DNA of 64,000 nt from Pelotalea chapellei (GTDB lineage: Bacteria > Desulfobacterota > Desulfuromonadia > Geobacterales > Pseudopelobacteraceae). Both the position numbers and the translations under genes were made by a program. The first letter of the stretch is position 1. Every line of letters begins with the position of its first letter. The stretch covers positions 1-64,000 of the forward strand of contig NZ_JAHDYS010000005.1 in assembly GCF_018531195.1 (NCBI RefSeq), read 5' to 3'. The notes under the pieces are model-generated. The model was not told the DNA's origin and made no database searches. It saw only the letters and a program-made list of their open reading frames with translations. This document shows positions 45,454-54,168 of the stretch, in pieces.

Positions 45454-47949
45454 ATGCGCTACCTGACTCTTTTACTGCTAGCTTTATTGGCTGCTTCTTT
45501 CCTGCTGTCAGGATGTTCCTCTGCGACCCGCTCTTTTAGTAGAGGAGAAAAGCTCGAATCCGAAGGGAAATTCGAGGAAGCCATGTACAGCTATGCTGAT
45601 GCTTTCATGAAAGATCCTGAGGAAGGAAATTACCGGGTTCATTTTTTCAATATGAGGGAAAAGGCTGCAAAGCAGCGTGCGACCCGAGGTAATGACGCTT
45701 TAGCTAAAAATGAATATGCTGCTGCACTGGAAGAATTTCGGGCAGGTTATGCACTTGATCCCACCCAAGAACGCTTGAAGCAACAGGCGGACCTGGCAGC
45801 ACGCTTAAAAGAAGGAAAACAAGCATATCTTGAAGGGATGGAATTTGAGAAAGGAAACAAATTCAAGGCAGCCCATCTCGCCTATTTACGGGCCTTGGAA
45901 CTGGACCCTGAGAACAAGGAATACAAGATTGCCCTAAACAGGGTGTCTGGAATGCGCAAAAATAAACTTGAAGGACAAGAGCTTAACCTTAAGTCAACTA
46001 AGCCAATCACCTTGAAATTCAAGGACGCCAAGTTAAAGGATGTCTTTAACATTATTACCCAGCTATCTGGTATTAATTTTATCTTTGACGAGGGAATCAA
46101 AGATCAACCTGTTTCGATATACCTTGAGAACGCTACATTTCAGCAGGCAATGGACCTGTTGACTAACATGTTTAAGTTGGGACGCAAGATTGCCAACGAG
46201 AGTACTATTATCATCTATCCCAAAACGCCGGACAAGGCCAAGCAGTATGAAGATATGCAGGTGCGCACCTTCCACCTCAACTTCATGGATGCAAAAAAAG
46301 CGGTTAACCTGATACGTACCATGATCCAAGTGCGCAAGGTTTTTGTTAATGAAGATTCCAACTCCGTTGTTGTGCGTGATACCAGCGATATAGTGGATGT
46401 TGTCGAAAAAATACTTGAAGCCAACGATGTTCCTGATCCCGAGGTAGTTCTTGACGTTGAAGTTGTTGAGATAAGCGATAGAAAGGCTCAGAATGTGGGC
46501 TTGCTGCTGAGCAATTACAATGTGCAGTTGGGTGCATACACTCCGGCGGGCAATCCATTGGTCAACAGCCTTACTGCGGCCACGACAATTCCGTCGGCCG
46601 GACAAAGCGCTACCACAACTACTACTGCACAGGTTTCAAACCTGCTCCAGGCTTTCACGCTGAGAGGGTATGGAGGGTTTATTACCGTACCTAGTGCTCA
46701 ATATAATCTTGGTAAAAATCTGACCAATGGTGAGGTGCTTTCGAATCCTAAAATAAGAGTTAAAAACAAGGAAAAATCTAAATTTAATGTGGGTACGCGA
46801 GTCCCGATTACTACTACTACGCTTAACGGCACCCTTTCTCAGGTAAATGTGCAGTATGTGGACGTTGGAGTCAAAGTTAATGCTGAACCGACCATACAAC
46901 TCAATAATGAGATCGTCATCAAGCTAAGTCTAGAGGTCAGTTCCATTCTTAACAAGGAATCAGTAGGTGGCAGCGATAGCCCAACTACGGTTGTTACGAT
47001 TGGGACGAGAAATCTTGATACCGTGCTGAGTCTAAAGGATGGCGAAACCAGTATTATTGGAGGTTTGATTCAGAATACAAAGAACGAGAGTAAGCAGAAG
47101 ATTTTTCTGCTGGGAGATCTGCCTCTGATAGGTCCGCTTATCTCCAACACTGAGAGCAGTAAGGATAAAACTGAACTGTTGCTGGCAATAACTCCGCGGT
47201 TGGTGCGTGGTGTCACTGTGCCACAGCACAATCTTATGTCATTTTCCTCTGGCAAGGAGGATGATCCGTCCCTGGTCAGGCCGCTTGCTTCCTTTGAGCA
47301 GGAGCCGGAGTTTGAGACTCAACAAGGGCAGTTACCACGACCTGGCATGACTCCGCCTCGACAGATTCAGCCTCCTAAAGCTTCAGCACCTGGTCCGGTA
47401 CCTGCGCCAGTTGTGCCGGTTAATCCTTTAACGCCCCCTCTTCCAGTACCTGGCGCACCTCCAACAGGCGCACCTATTGAAAATCAACCTGTTACTAATA
47501 CTAATGCTGGACAGGTTGCTACGCCTGCACCACCCCAGAGAGCACTGTTGCAGATTGGTACTCCCGGTGCAGTATCTGTTGGTCAGCAGTTTACTCTTGA
47601 AATTAAAGTCGGTGATGTTACGAACCTAATTGCTGCTCCTTTTGTAATGACATATGATCCTATTTTTACTGAATTTGTTTCAGGCGCTGAAGCCGGCTTT
47701 TTGAAAAAAGATGGTAAGCCGACAGTATTTTCCAGTAAGGGCGATCCTGCCAGTGGAACAGTTACTGTCAACATGGCTCGTGCCGCCGGTAGTGGTGGTG
47801 TCTCAGGAGGTGGGAGCTTGGCGTTTCTTACTTTTCGAGCCATAAACCAGGGGCCGGCTAATTTTGGCTTTCGTAGTGTCAGTTTTTCTTCAGCCGACGG
47901 TCAGTCGATTACGGTGCTCCCATTCAGTACAGCTATTGAGCTGAAATAG
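45454..47949 (+). CDS. gspD: Secretin lipoprotein (GspD/PilQ) with TPR N-terminus and cohesin-like C-terminus
   Basis: 831 residues. Lipobox LLSGC (Cys21) anchors the protein in the outer membrane. TPR-like helical repeats span about 30-160, an N0/N1-type region 180-330 and the secretin channel domain about 335-590, ending LLLAITPRLVRG. A Pro/Ala-rich linker (about 620-690) leads to a roughly 135-residue cohesin-like domain from about 696 to the end: VSVGQQFTLEIKVGDV, the FVMTYDP segment, VTVNMARAAG and LAFLTFRAI correspond to cohesin strands. A cohesin domain on the surface side of a secretin could bind dockerin-bearing or other secreted proteins. Confidence 0.9.
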   Translation: MRYLTLLLLALLAASFLLSGCSSATRSFSRGEKLESEGKFEEAMYSYADAFMKDPEEGNYRVHFFNMREKAAKQRATRGNDALAKNEYAAALEEFRAGYALDPTQERLKQQADLAARLKEGKQAYLEGMEFEKGNKFKAAHLAYLRALELDPENKEYKIALNRVSGMRKNKLEGQELNLKSTKPITLKFKDAKLKDVFNIITQLSGINFIFDEGIKDQPVSIYLENATFQQAMDLLTNMFKLGRKIANESTIIIYPKTPDKAKQYEDMQVRTFHLNFMDAKKAVNLIRTMIQVRKVFVNEDSNSVVVRDTSDIVDVVEKILEANDVPDPEVVLDVEVVEISDRKAQNVGLLLSNYNVQLGAYTPAGNPLVNSLTAATTIPSAGQSATTTTTAQVSNLLQAFTLRGYGGFITVPSAQYNLGKNLTNGEVLSNPKIRVKNKEKSKFNVGTRVPITTTTLNGTLSQVNVQYVDVGVKVNAEPTIQLNNEIVIKLSLEVSSILNKESVGGSDSPTTVVTIGTRNLDTVLSLKDGETSIIGGLIQNTKNESKQKIFLLGDLPLIGPLISNTESSKDKTELLLAITPRLVRGVTVPQHNLMSFSSGKEDDPSLVRPLASFEQEPEFETQQGQLPRPGMTPPRQIQPPKASAPGPVPAPVVPVNPLTPPLPVPGAPPTGAPIENQPVTNTNAGQVATPAPPQRALLQIGTPGAVSVGQQFTLEIKVGDVTNLIAAPFVMTYDPIFTEFVSGAEAGFLKKDGKPTVFSSKGDPASGTVTVNMARAAGSGGVSGGGSLAFLTFRAINQGPANFGFRSVSFSSADGQSITVLPFSTAIELK

Positions 47950-47957
47950 CGGATATC

Positions 47958-48452
47958 ATGCTGAAGATTCTCACGATGCGCAAAGGTGTCACTTTGGTGG
48001 AGCTTGTGGTTACTGTCACCATTTTGACTGTACTTGCTTCTGTTGTTATGCCGCTTGCCCAGATGACATCACGGCGTACCAAGGAACTTGAATTAAAGCG
48101 TAATCTGCGTATTATCCGGACAGCTTTGGATGATTTTAAAAAAAGTTATGACAAGGCAATAGACGAAAAAAAAATATTGCCATCAATGAATAAATCGGGT
48201 CTACCCGAAACCTTAAATGTATTAGTAGAAGGTTATGATTTTGGAGGTATGTATCCAGTAAAAAAGAAGTTTTTGCGGAGGATTCCGGTCGATCCCTTCA
48301 ACCCGCCTCGTGGGAAGGAAGAGCCTAAATGGGGCCTGCGGTCTTATAATGACAAACCTGATTCAACCAGTTGGGGCGGCGAGGACGTATATGATGTGTA
48401 CTCGCTTAACGAGGGAACAGCTATCGATGGAACCAAATACAAGGAATGGTAA
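47958..48452 (+). CDS. Type II secretion pseudopilin (GspG/GspH-like)
   Basis: 164 residues. Short leader with KG^VTLVEL: cleavage after Gly and the conserved Glu5 in the mature protein. Hydrophobic helix 12-32. The rest contains DALDDFKKSYD-type helix and a Pro-rich RRIPVDPFNPP segment typical of GspG-like pseudopilins. It follows the secretin gene after 8 bp and overlaps the next pseudopilin. Confidence 0.85.
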   Translation: MLKILTMRKGVTLVELVVTVTILTVLASVVMPLAQMTSRRTKELELKRNLRIIRTALDDFKKSYDKAIDEKKILPSMNKSGLPETLNVLVEGYDFGGMYPVKKKFLRRIPVDPFNPPRGKEEPKWGLRSYNDKPDSTSWGGEDVYDVYSLNEGTAIDGTKYKEW

Positions 48453-48964
48453 GTTTGATCTCTTGCATGAATAATATAAGCAACATCATGTTGAAGCTCA
48501 GGAGTCGCAGGGGATTTACTCTCATTGAGTTGATGATCGTGACTACCATAATCGGCATTCTTGCGGCTATTGCCGTACCTAACTACCAGTGGAGTATTAT
48601 CAAAGCTCGCGAAGCTGTTTTGAGAGAGAATTTATATAATTTTAGGACGACTCTTGATCAGTTTTATGCAGATCAAGGGAAATATCCTGATTCCTTGGCA
48701 GAGTTAGCTGAAAAGAAATATATGCGTGAAATTCCGAAAGATCCTTTTACCACTAAAACCGATACTTGGGTGACGGTTCCTCCTCCACCTGAAACTACTA
48801 CAGCCGCCCCAGACGGTGGCGGTGGTACGAGCGGAAATACCCCGCTTATAGGAGGGGGAGCTGTTCCATCGGTTGGCGGTACTTCAGGTCCCGGAAATGT
48901 CTACGACGTCCATAGCGGGTCCAACTTGATCGGGACAAATGGTACTCCCTACAACGAATGGTGA
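48446..48964 (+). CDS. gspG: Pseudopilin GspG-like with Gly/Pro-rich insertion
   Basis: 172 residues. Prepilin peptidase motif RRG^FTLIEL, Glu5 present, followed by a hydrophobic helix. C-terminal half contains REIPKDPFTTKTDTW then a Pro/Thr/Gly-rich insertion before the ending YDVHSGSNLIG. G. sulfurreducens OxpG, a pseudopilin of an atypical T2SS needed for Fe(III) oxide reduction, comes from this kind of cluster; orthology is inferred, not proven. The start at 48446 overlaps the previous stop; later in-frame ATGs exist (48467, 48488). Confidence 0.85.
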   Translation: MVSLISCMNNISNIMLKLRSRRGFTLIELMIVTTIIGILAAIAVPNYQWSIIKAREAVLRENLYNFRTTLDQFYADQGKYPDSLAELAEKKYMREIPKDPFTTKTDTWVTVPPPPETTTAAPDGGGGTSGNTPLIGGGAVPSVGGTSGPGNVYDVHSGSNLIGTNGTPYNEW

Positions 48965-48968
48965 ATGA

Positions 48969-49655
48969 ATGATTCAACTTCATAACGTGTCTTTAGCTTA
49001 CCAGAACGATGCAAGCGCGCTTAATGGTATAACCCTTCACATAGAAAAAGGCGAATTTGTATTCATGACAGGTCCCTCGGGTGCCGGCAAGACTACTCTT
49101 TTAAGGCTTCTATACGGCGCTCTGACTCCTACTCGGGGACAAGTGCTTATTGATGGTCAGAATGTTTCACGTCTTACTTCTTCGCAGATACCATACTTAC
49201 GCCGGTCAATTGGTGTTGTTTTTCAAGATTTCAAGCTTCTACCAAGCAGAACTGTCTTTGAAAATGTGGCTATAACGCTCGAAGTTTTAGGTTGGGGGCG
49301 AGCGGATATCGGGAAAAAGGTTATGCATATTCTCAGGCAGATGGGGCTGGAATCCAAAATTCATCTAACTCCTCAGCGCCTGTCGGGAGGCGAACAGCAA
49401 CGTGTTGCACTTGCACGCGCCCTCGTAAATGACCCCAAAATTCTCCTGGCTGACGAACCAACTGGTAATCTGGATGACGTCAACAAAAATCAGATTCTAA
49501 ATATATTTAAAGAAGCTAACATACGGGGAACTACTGTTGTTGTGGCCACCCATGACCGGCGTCTTATCGAAAACAGTCACAAACGGCTCGTGATCCTCAA
49601 CAAGGGAGATATCGTTGAACAGTTGGAAAAAGAAGAAAGTCTCAAATCAGTCTAA
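48969..49655 (+). CDS. ftsE: Cell-division ABC ATPase FtsE
   Basis: 228 residues. Walker [10 protein letters not shown], signature [15 protein letters not shown] and Walker [25 protein letters not shown] is the FtsE-type Q-loop region. Partner of FtsX, which overlaps it by 41 nt. Regulates septal peptidoglycan hydrolysis through EnvC, encoded next but one. Confidence 0.95.
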   Translation: MIQLHNVSLAYQNDASALNGITLHIEKGEFVFMTGPSGAGKTTLLRLLYGALTPTRGQVLIDGQNVSRLTSSQIPYLRRSIGVVFQDFKLLPSRTVFENVAITLEVLGWGRADIGKKVMHILRQMGLESKIHLTPQRLSGGEQQRVALARALVNDPKILLADEPTGNLDDVNKNQILNIFKEANIRGTTVVVATHDRRLIENSHKRLVILNKGDIVEQLEKEESLKSV

Positions 49656-50580
49656 TAAACGGCCGGTGCTGGCTGGCCAGGTTTTTGGTGGTCGCTTTGG
49701 CTATTTTATAAACCGTGCGTTAATCAATATCCGTCAGAACGTCTTTGTTAATGTCGTTACAATCGGGACCATTACTCTGGCACTTCTTATAGTGTCTCTC
49801 TTTCTGCTGGTTTTTGTTAACCTTGAAAATGCTGCAGACAACTGGAGTGAGCGGGTTCAGGTGACGGCTTATTTTGATCGGGAACTGTCCGGGCAGGAAC
49901 AAGCTTCTCTGCGAAACAAAGTTATGGCTCTTCCGGGAACTGCACAAGTACGTTACGTCAACAGAGATGAAGCACTCAAGCGTTTTAAAAACAGGCTGAA
50001 GGGGCAGGAAACCTTGCTTGAGGGGGTTCTTCCCGAAGTTTTGCCCACATCCTTTGAAATCTCGTTAAAAAAATCTCACCGAGATTCTCGGGGGGTAGAA
50101 GGCTTTGTGGCTAGCCTGAGGCAACTCGCCGGCATCAGCGAAATCCAATATGGTGAAGAATGGGTCAGACGCTTTAATACCTTTTTGAATTTTGTTCGCA
50201 TGTTGGGCTTATTACTGGGTAGTTTCCTTATAATAGCTGTCATATTCATTGTTTCAAATACAATCAAGCTTACCATCTATGCCCGCCGGGATGAGCTGGA
50301 GATAATGTCGCTTGTGGGAGCTAGTCGATTATTTATTAAAATACCCTTTCTTATAGAAGGAACTATCCAGGGTGCCGCAGGTTCTCTGCTGTCTCTAATG
50401 CTTTTGTTTGGATTGTTTGAAGCCTTTCTGCAAAATGCCAGCAGTTTTATGAGCTTTAATTCTGCTACGGCAAACCTCTCTTTTCTCCCACTAGAGTATA
50501 TTGGAATAATCGTATTGGCTGGTATTTCGCTTGGTTTCATCGGCAGCTTGACCTCGCTGAAACGATTCATAACTACCTGA
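49615..50580 (+). CDS. ftsX: Cell-division protein FtsX
   Basis: 321 residues. TTG start at 49615, supported by AAGGGAG 7 nt upstream; overlaps ftsE. Four hydrophobic segments (about 42-64, 195-220, 245-265, 295-315) and an extracytoplasmic loop with the NRDEALKRFKNRL stretch match FtsX. It passes ATPase signals to EnvC in the periplasm. Confidence 0.93.
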   Translation: MNSWKKKKVSNQSNKRPVLAGQVFGGRFGYFINRALINIRQNVFVNVVTIGTITLALLIVSLFLLVFVNLENAADNWSERVQVTAYFDRELSGQEQASLRNKVMALPGTAQVRYVNRDEALKRFKNRLKGQETLLEGVLPEVLPTSFEISLKKSHRDSRGVEGFVASLRQLAGISEIQYGEEWVRRFNTFLNFVRMLGLLLGSFLIIAVIFIVSNTIKLTIYARRDELEIMSLVGASRLFIKIPFLIEGTIQGAAGSLLSLMLLFGLFEAFLQNASSFMSFNSATANLSFLPLEYIGIIVLAGISLGFIGSLTSLKRFITT

Positions 50581-51764
50581 TGATTTGTAGTTTGTTATGC
50601 ATAGTGCTTGTTCTGGCATGGACGCCTGCAATTTGGGCGGATAACGCCAAGGACCAGCTTAAAGGGGTCAAACAGGAAATTAAGGTTAAAAAACAGTTGA
50701 TTACCAAAACTCGTAAAGTCGAAGCGGTGGTCTCCACCGAGCTGCTGGAGATCAACAAGAATCTTGAAAAAAAGAAAAATGATCTTGGTATCATGAATCG
50801 AGACTTGCTCAATGTTGAGTCCAGCCTCGAGCGAACAGGCAGTGACATACGCCGCACGACCGAAGAAGCAAATCGCAAGAAACAGCAGATTGGACGTAGA
50901 CTCATTTCTTTGTACAAGGCAGGAGAATTTGGCGTTCTTAGAATGTTTTTCTCATCAGAATCTTTTCCTGGCATGGCAGAAAATATACGTTACATGCGTT
51001 CAATCCTTGAGAACGATAAAAAACTATTCACGGATTATAATTTAAAAATTGATGAATTGCGGCAGCTCAAAACAAATTTGGAACTGGATGCTGTCAAAAA
51101 AGAACGCATCAAACAGGGCATTTCAGTCAAAAAGAGGGAGATTGAAGAAGAAAAAAATAAGAAAGCAGCTTATCTTGTGAAGGTACGCCAGGATCGTGCG
51201 GGATACGAAAAATCGCTCAAGGAGTTACAGGCAAATGCGTCGAGGCTTCAATCAATGCTTGAGCGACTTGAAGCTCTCAGCCGTCGCAGGCTTTCTCCCC
51301 GTCACGAGAAACCAAGTACTAAAACGAAATCACTCCCCGAATTACCAATGGTTCCTGATAGAGGGTTTGCATCCCAGAAGGGACGCATGTCCCTGCCAGT
51401 TAGGGGCCAAGTAATTGAAAGTTTTGGGAAGCATAAGCATCCTGAATTTGATTCCTACACATTCAGTAAAGGGCTATCTATTTCAGCTGCAAATGGTTCA
51501 GAAATAAAAGCCATATACGAAGGTAACGTCATCTATGCCGATTACTTTAAAGGATATGGAAACATGATCATAGTTGACCATGGAGGCGGCTACTTCAGTC
51601 TCTATGCTCATGCATCCAAAATTTTAAAAAAGACTGGTTCTGAGGTAGCTAAAAATGAAGCGGTTGCCACTGTGGGCGATTCAGATTCAGCCAAAGGACC
51701 ACTTCTCTATTTCGAGATCAGGCATCAAGGCAGGCCTGTTGACCCTGCTGGATGGGTCAGGTGA
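50580..51764 (+). CDS. envC: EnvC-like murein hydrolase activator with degenerate LytM domain
   Basis: 394 residues. Signal peptide (1-20), long coiled coil (about 25-235) and a C-terminal M23/LytM domain. The zinc-ligand positions are altered: the HxxxD region reads SKGLSIS and the second His pair is LLYFE where active enzymes have HLHFE, so the domain is non-catalytic, as in E. coli EnvC, which activates amidases. It overlaps the ftsX stop by one base (TGATG). The ftsEX-envC order is conserved in Geobacter-like genomes and others. Confidence 0.9.
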   Translation: MICSLLCIVLVLAWTPAIWADNAKDQLKGVKQEIKVKKQLITKTRKVEAVVSTELLEINKNLEKKKNDLGIMNRDLLNVESSLERTGSDIRRTTEEANRKKQQIGRRLISLYKAGEFGVLRMFFSSESFPGMAENIRYMRSILENDKKLFTDYNLKIDELRQLKTNLELDAVKKERIKQGISVKKREIEEEKNKKAAYLVKVRQDRAGYEKSLKELQANASRLQSMLERLEALSRRRLSPRHEKPSTKTKSLPELPMVPDRGFASQKGRMSLPVRGQVIESFGKHKHPEFDSYTFSKGLSISAANGSEIKAIYEGNVIYADYFKGYGNMIIVDHGGGYFSLYAHASKILKKTGSEVAKNEAVATVGDSDSAKGPLLYFEIRHQGRPVDPAGWVR

Positions 51765-51841
51765 CTGAGACAATAAAATCAGTGGAGATATCACTTCAGC
51801 TGACATACTATTAGCAATATAAATTATCCGGAGGATGCAAG

Positions 51842-53206
51842 ATGTTTACAAAAGGAAGCAGAACGAAACGAGTGATTGCCGGTTTTGCAGTTATTGTGGC
51901 AACTCTTGTAATTTTCATCGGTATAAGCAGCCAGAAACGCTGTGCTGCCGAAGGAAAAGGAAGTGATTACGAATCCATAGAACTCTTTACAGATGTTATG
52001 GCAATCATAAAAAAGAGCTATGTGGAAGAAGTTGATACAAAGAAGCTAGTATATGGCGCAATTAATGGCATGCTGGTGTCGCTTGACCCCCACAGTTCCT
52101 TCATGCCTCCTGATACATATAAGGAGATGAAGATTGATACAAAAGGAACCTTTGGTGGACTTGGGATTGAAATCACCATCAAAGATGGAATTTTAACGGT
52201 TATCTCGCCCATCGAAGATACTCCTGCATTTAAGGCAGGCCTAAAAGCAGGTGACCAGATACTTAAAATTGACGAAAAATTTACCAAAGATTTGAATATT
52301 AACGACGCTGTCAAGCGTATGCGAGGTCAGAAAGGCACACGTGTAGTTTTGACGATTATGCGAGAAGGATTCGAAAAGCCTAAAGAGTTCTCTTTGTTAC
52401 GCGACGTTATATTGATCAAAAGTGTCCGGTCACGGATGCTGGATAACGGTTATGGCTATGTTCGCATTGCGCAATTTCAGGAGAAGACTGATGAAGATTT
52501 GAGCAAAGCTCTCAAATCTCTCCAAGAAGAACATAAGGGACCTCTATCAGGTTTGGTGCTCGACCTGCGTAATGATCCGGGTGGTCTGCTGGATCAAGCT
52601 GTCAAGGTATCGGATCATTTTATCGAGGAAGGGCTGATTGTCTATACCGAAGGTCGCGAGAAGGATTCAAAAATGCAGTTCTCTGCCAAAAAGGGTGGCA
52701 AAGAACCCAATTATCCTATCGTTGTTTTAATTAACAGCGGTAGTGCCAGTGCTTCTGAAATTGTAGCCGGTGCACTCCAGGACCATAAGCGCGCTGTTGT
52801 TATGGGAACACAAAGTTTTGGGAAAGGCTCTGTTCAGACCATAATTCCGCTGTCTGATGACTCAGGTTTGCGCCTTACCACTGCCCGCTATTTTACTCCC
52901 AATGGACGCTCGATCCAGGCTAAAGGGATTGTGCCAGATATTATCGTGGAGAGGCTTGAGCTGCCCAAGGAGAGCGAAAAGCGTGAAGTCATGCATCTGC
53001 GAGAAAAGGATCTTGAAAACCATTTTGAAGTAACAGACAAGGACGCTCCCAAAGATAAAAAGAAAGAAGAAAAGAAAGAGGAAACAAAAGATAAGATTGT
53101 TTCCACAAGAGTTGAGGACAACCTGAAAAATGACTATCAGGTTATGCGAGCCCTTGATCTTCTTAAAGGTTTGGAGATTCTCAAAAAGATGGGTAGCGGC
53201 AAATAG
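51842..53206 (+). CDS. ctpA: Carboxy-terminal processing protease CtpA/Prc (S41)
   Basis: 454 residues, GGAGG RBS. Signal/membrane segment (10-28), PDZ domain about 85-170 and S41 protease domain: catalytic Ser in NSGSASASEIVAG, Lys in GTQSFGKGSVQ. The C-terminus is Lys/Glu-rich. Periplasmic protease of hydrolases and other proteins; the position after envC links it to cell-wall remodelling. Confidence 0.94.
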   Translation: MFTKGSRTKRVIAGFAVIVATLVIFIGISSQKRCAAEGKGSDYESIELFTDVMAIIKKSYVEEVDTKKLVYGAINGMLVSLDPHSSFMPPDTYKEMKIDTKGTFGGLGIEITIKDGILTVISPIEDTPAFKAGLKAGDQILKIDEKFTKDLNINDAVKRMRGQKGTRVVLTIMREGFEKPKEFSLLRDVILIKSVRSRMLDNGYGYVRIAQFQEKTDEDLSKALKSLQEEHKGPLSGLVLDLRNDPGGLLDQAVKVSDHFIEEGLIVYTEGREKDSKMQFSAKKGGKEPNYPIVVLINSGSASASEIVAGALQDHKRAVVMGTQSFGKGSVQTIIPLSDDSGLRLTTARYFTPNGRSIQAKGIVPDIIVERLELPKESEKREVMHLREKDLENHFEVTDKDAPKDKKKEEKKEETKDKIVSTRVEDNLKNDYQVMRALDLLKGLEILKKMGSGK

Positions 53207-53210
53207 ATCG

Positions 53211-53233
53211 CAGGTCGTTCAAAACTCCTGCGG
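53211..53233. repeat. Left-end remnant of the MITE-like repeat
   Basis: CAGGTCGTTCAAAA followed by CTCCTGCGG matches the left end of the element at 19899 (CAGGTTGTTCAAAA, TCTACTGCGG) with few differences; no right end is visible. Confidence 0.5.
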
Positions 53234-53244
53234 CAGGTTCTTTA

Positions 53245-54135
53245 ATGCTAAAAATTTTCAATCATTATGTTCTGATTTGTATGCTGGCTGTTGCCGTAGG
53301 TGTGGCACTTGGCGCCCCTATGGCAACAGCGATGGATTACGCAAATGCAGACGGTACCCCTGTTGATACTGCGATAGCACCTACTGCTCCACAAGGAAGT
53401 TTCGATACCTCTTCTGAAACTGAGCCTCCTGAAGAGGCACTCTCCCGAATTCCGGAAAATCTTCCTGTCGCTGAACAATCACAGGAGCCCACCTGGCCCG
53501 CTTATGAAGTACCTATTGAAGCTGAATCATCTGTCACACCGGCATCAAGCATGGGAGGCAATATTTCCAAAACGGCTGCTACGCAGACAGCTATACCAGG
53601 TAGCCATCCAAAAGTGACAGAAGGAGTTTTGCACCACTTTCGAAACTTCTCCGGCGAGCGCTCTGTAAAAAATCTGGTTGATCTTTTTAAAATAAATCAG
53701 GCGGGAATAGTTCAAAATCCTGCTATTGCCGTGTCAGATGGTATCACTCCTTTTGTTGTTCGGCTGGATTCGGCTCTTCTCGGTGCTACTCCCACATTTT
53801 CTTTTAGAGGTGCTCATCTAGAAACTTTGCGTCAACTTTCCGATGGTTCCTGGGAACTGCAGGCCATACCTCAAAAGGACAAATATCTTGTATATCTGTC
53901 GCTTAACTCCGGCACAGAAATGTTTGATATTCCGCTGACTGTGATTCCGCCAAACATTAAGACCGAAGGCGCAGTATCCTTTTCCGAAAGCCATGTGGCA
54001 GCTTTACTCGCCGCAACGGAAGGAAAAGAAGGCAAGCTCGTATTTGATATGAATCATGACGGCAAACAGGATTATCTTGATGATTATATCTTGATTGGCC
54101 ACTATCTTCTTAATCTAGCTATCCCTTCTCGTTAA
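53245..54135 (+). CDS. Secreted protein with C-terminal dockerin-like calcium loop
   Basis: 296 residues. Signal peptide (about 1-25), a Pro/Ser/Glu-rich stretch (35-110), a beta-rich region with LRQLSDGSWELQAIP (about 175-240), then near the C-terminus DMNHDGKQDYLDD (268-280). This has Asp/Asn at positions 1, 3, 5, 9 and 12, the pattern of a dockerin or EF-hand-type Ca loop followed by a helix (YILIGHYLLNLA). Only one loop is present; classical type I dockerins have two. The cohesin-like domain on the secretin encoded in the same block is a plausible partner. Confidence 0.7.
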   Translation: MLKIFNHYVLICMLAVAVGVALGAPMATAMDYANADGTPVDTAIAPTAPQGSFDTSSETEPPEEALSRIPENLPVAEQSQEPTWPAYEVPIEAESSVTPASSMGGNISKTAATQTAIPGSHPKVTEGVLHHFRNFSGERSVKNLVDLFKINQAGIVQNPAIAVSDGITPFVVRLDSALLGATPTFSFRGAHLETLRQLSDGSWELQAIPQKDKYLVYLSLNSGTEMFDIPLTVIPPNIKTEGAVSFSESHVAALLAATEGKEGKLVFDMNHDGKQDYLDDYILIGHYLLNLAIPSR

Positions 54136-54168
54136 AATGAAAGTGATATTCTTTCCAGTTACTCATCC

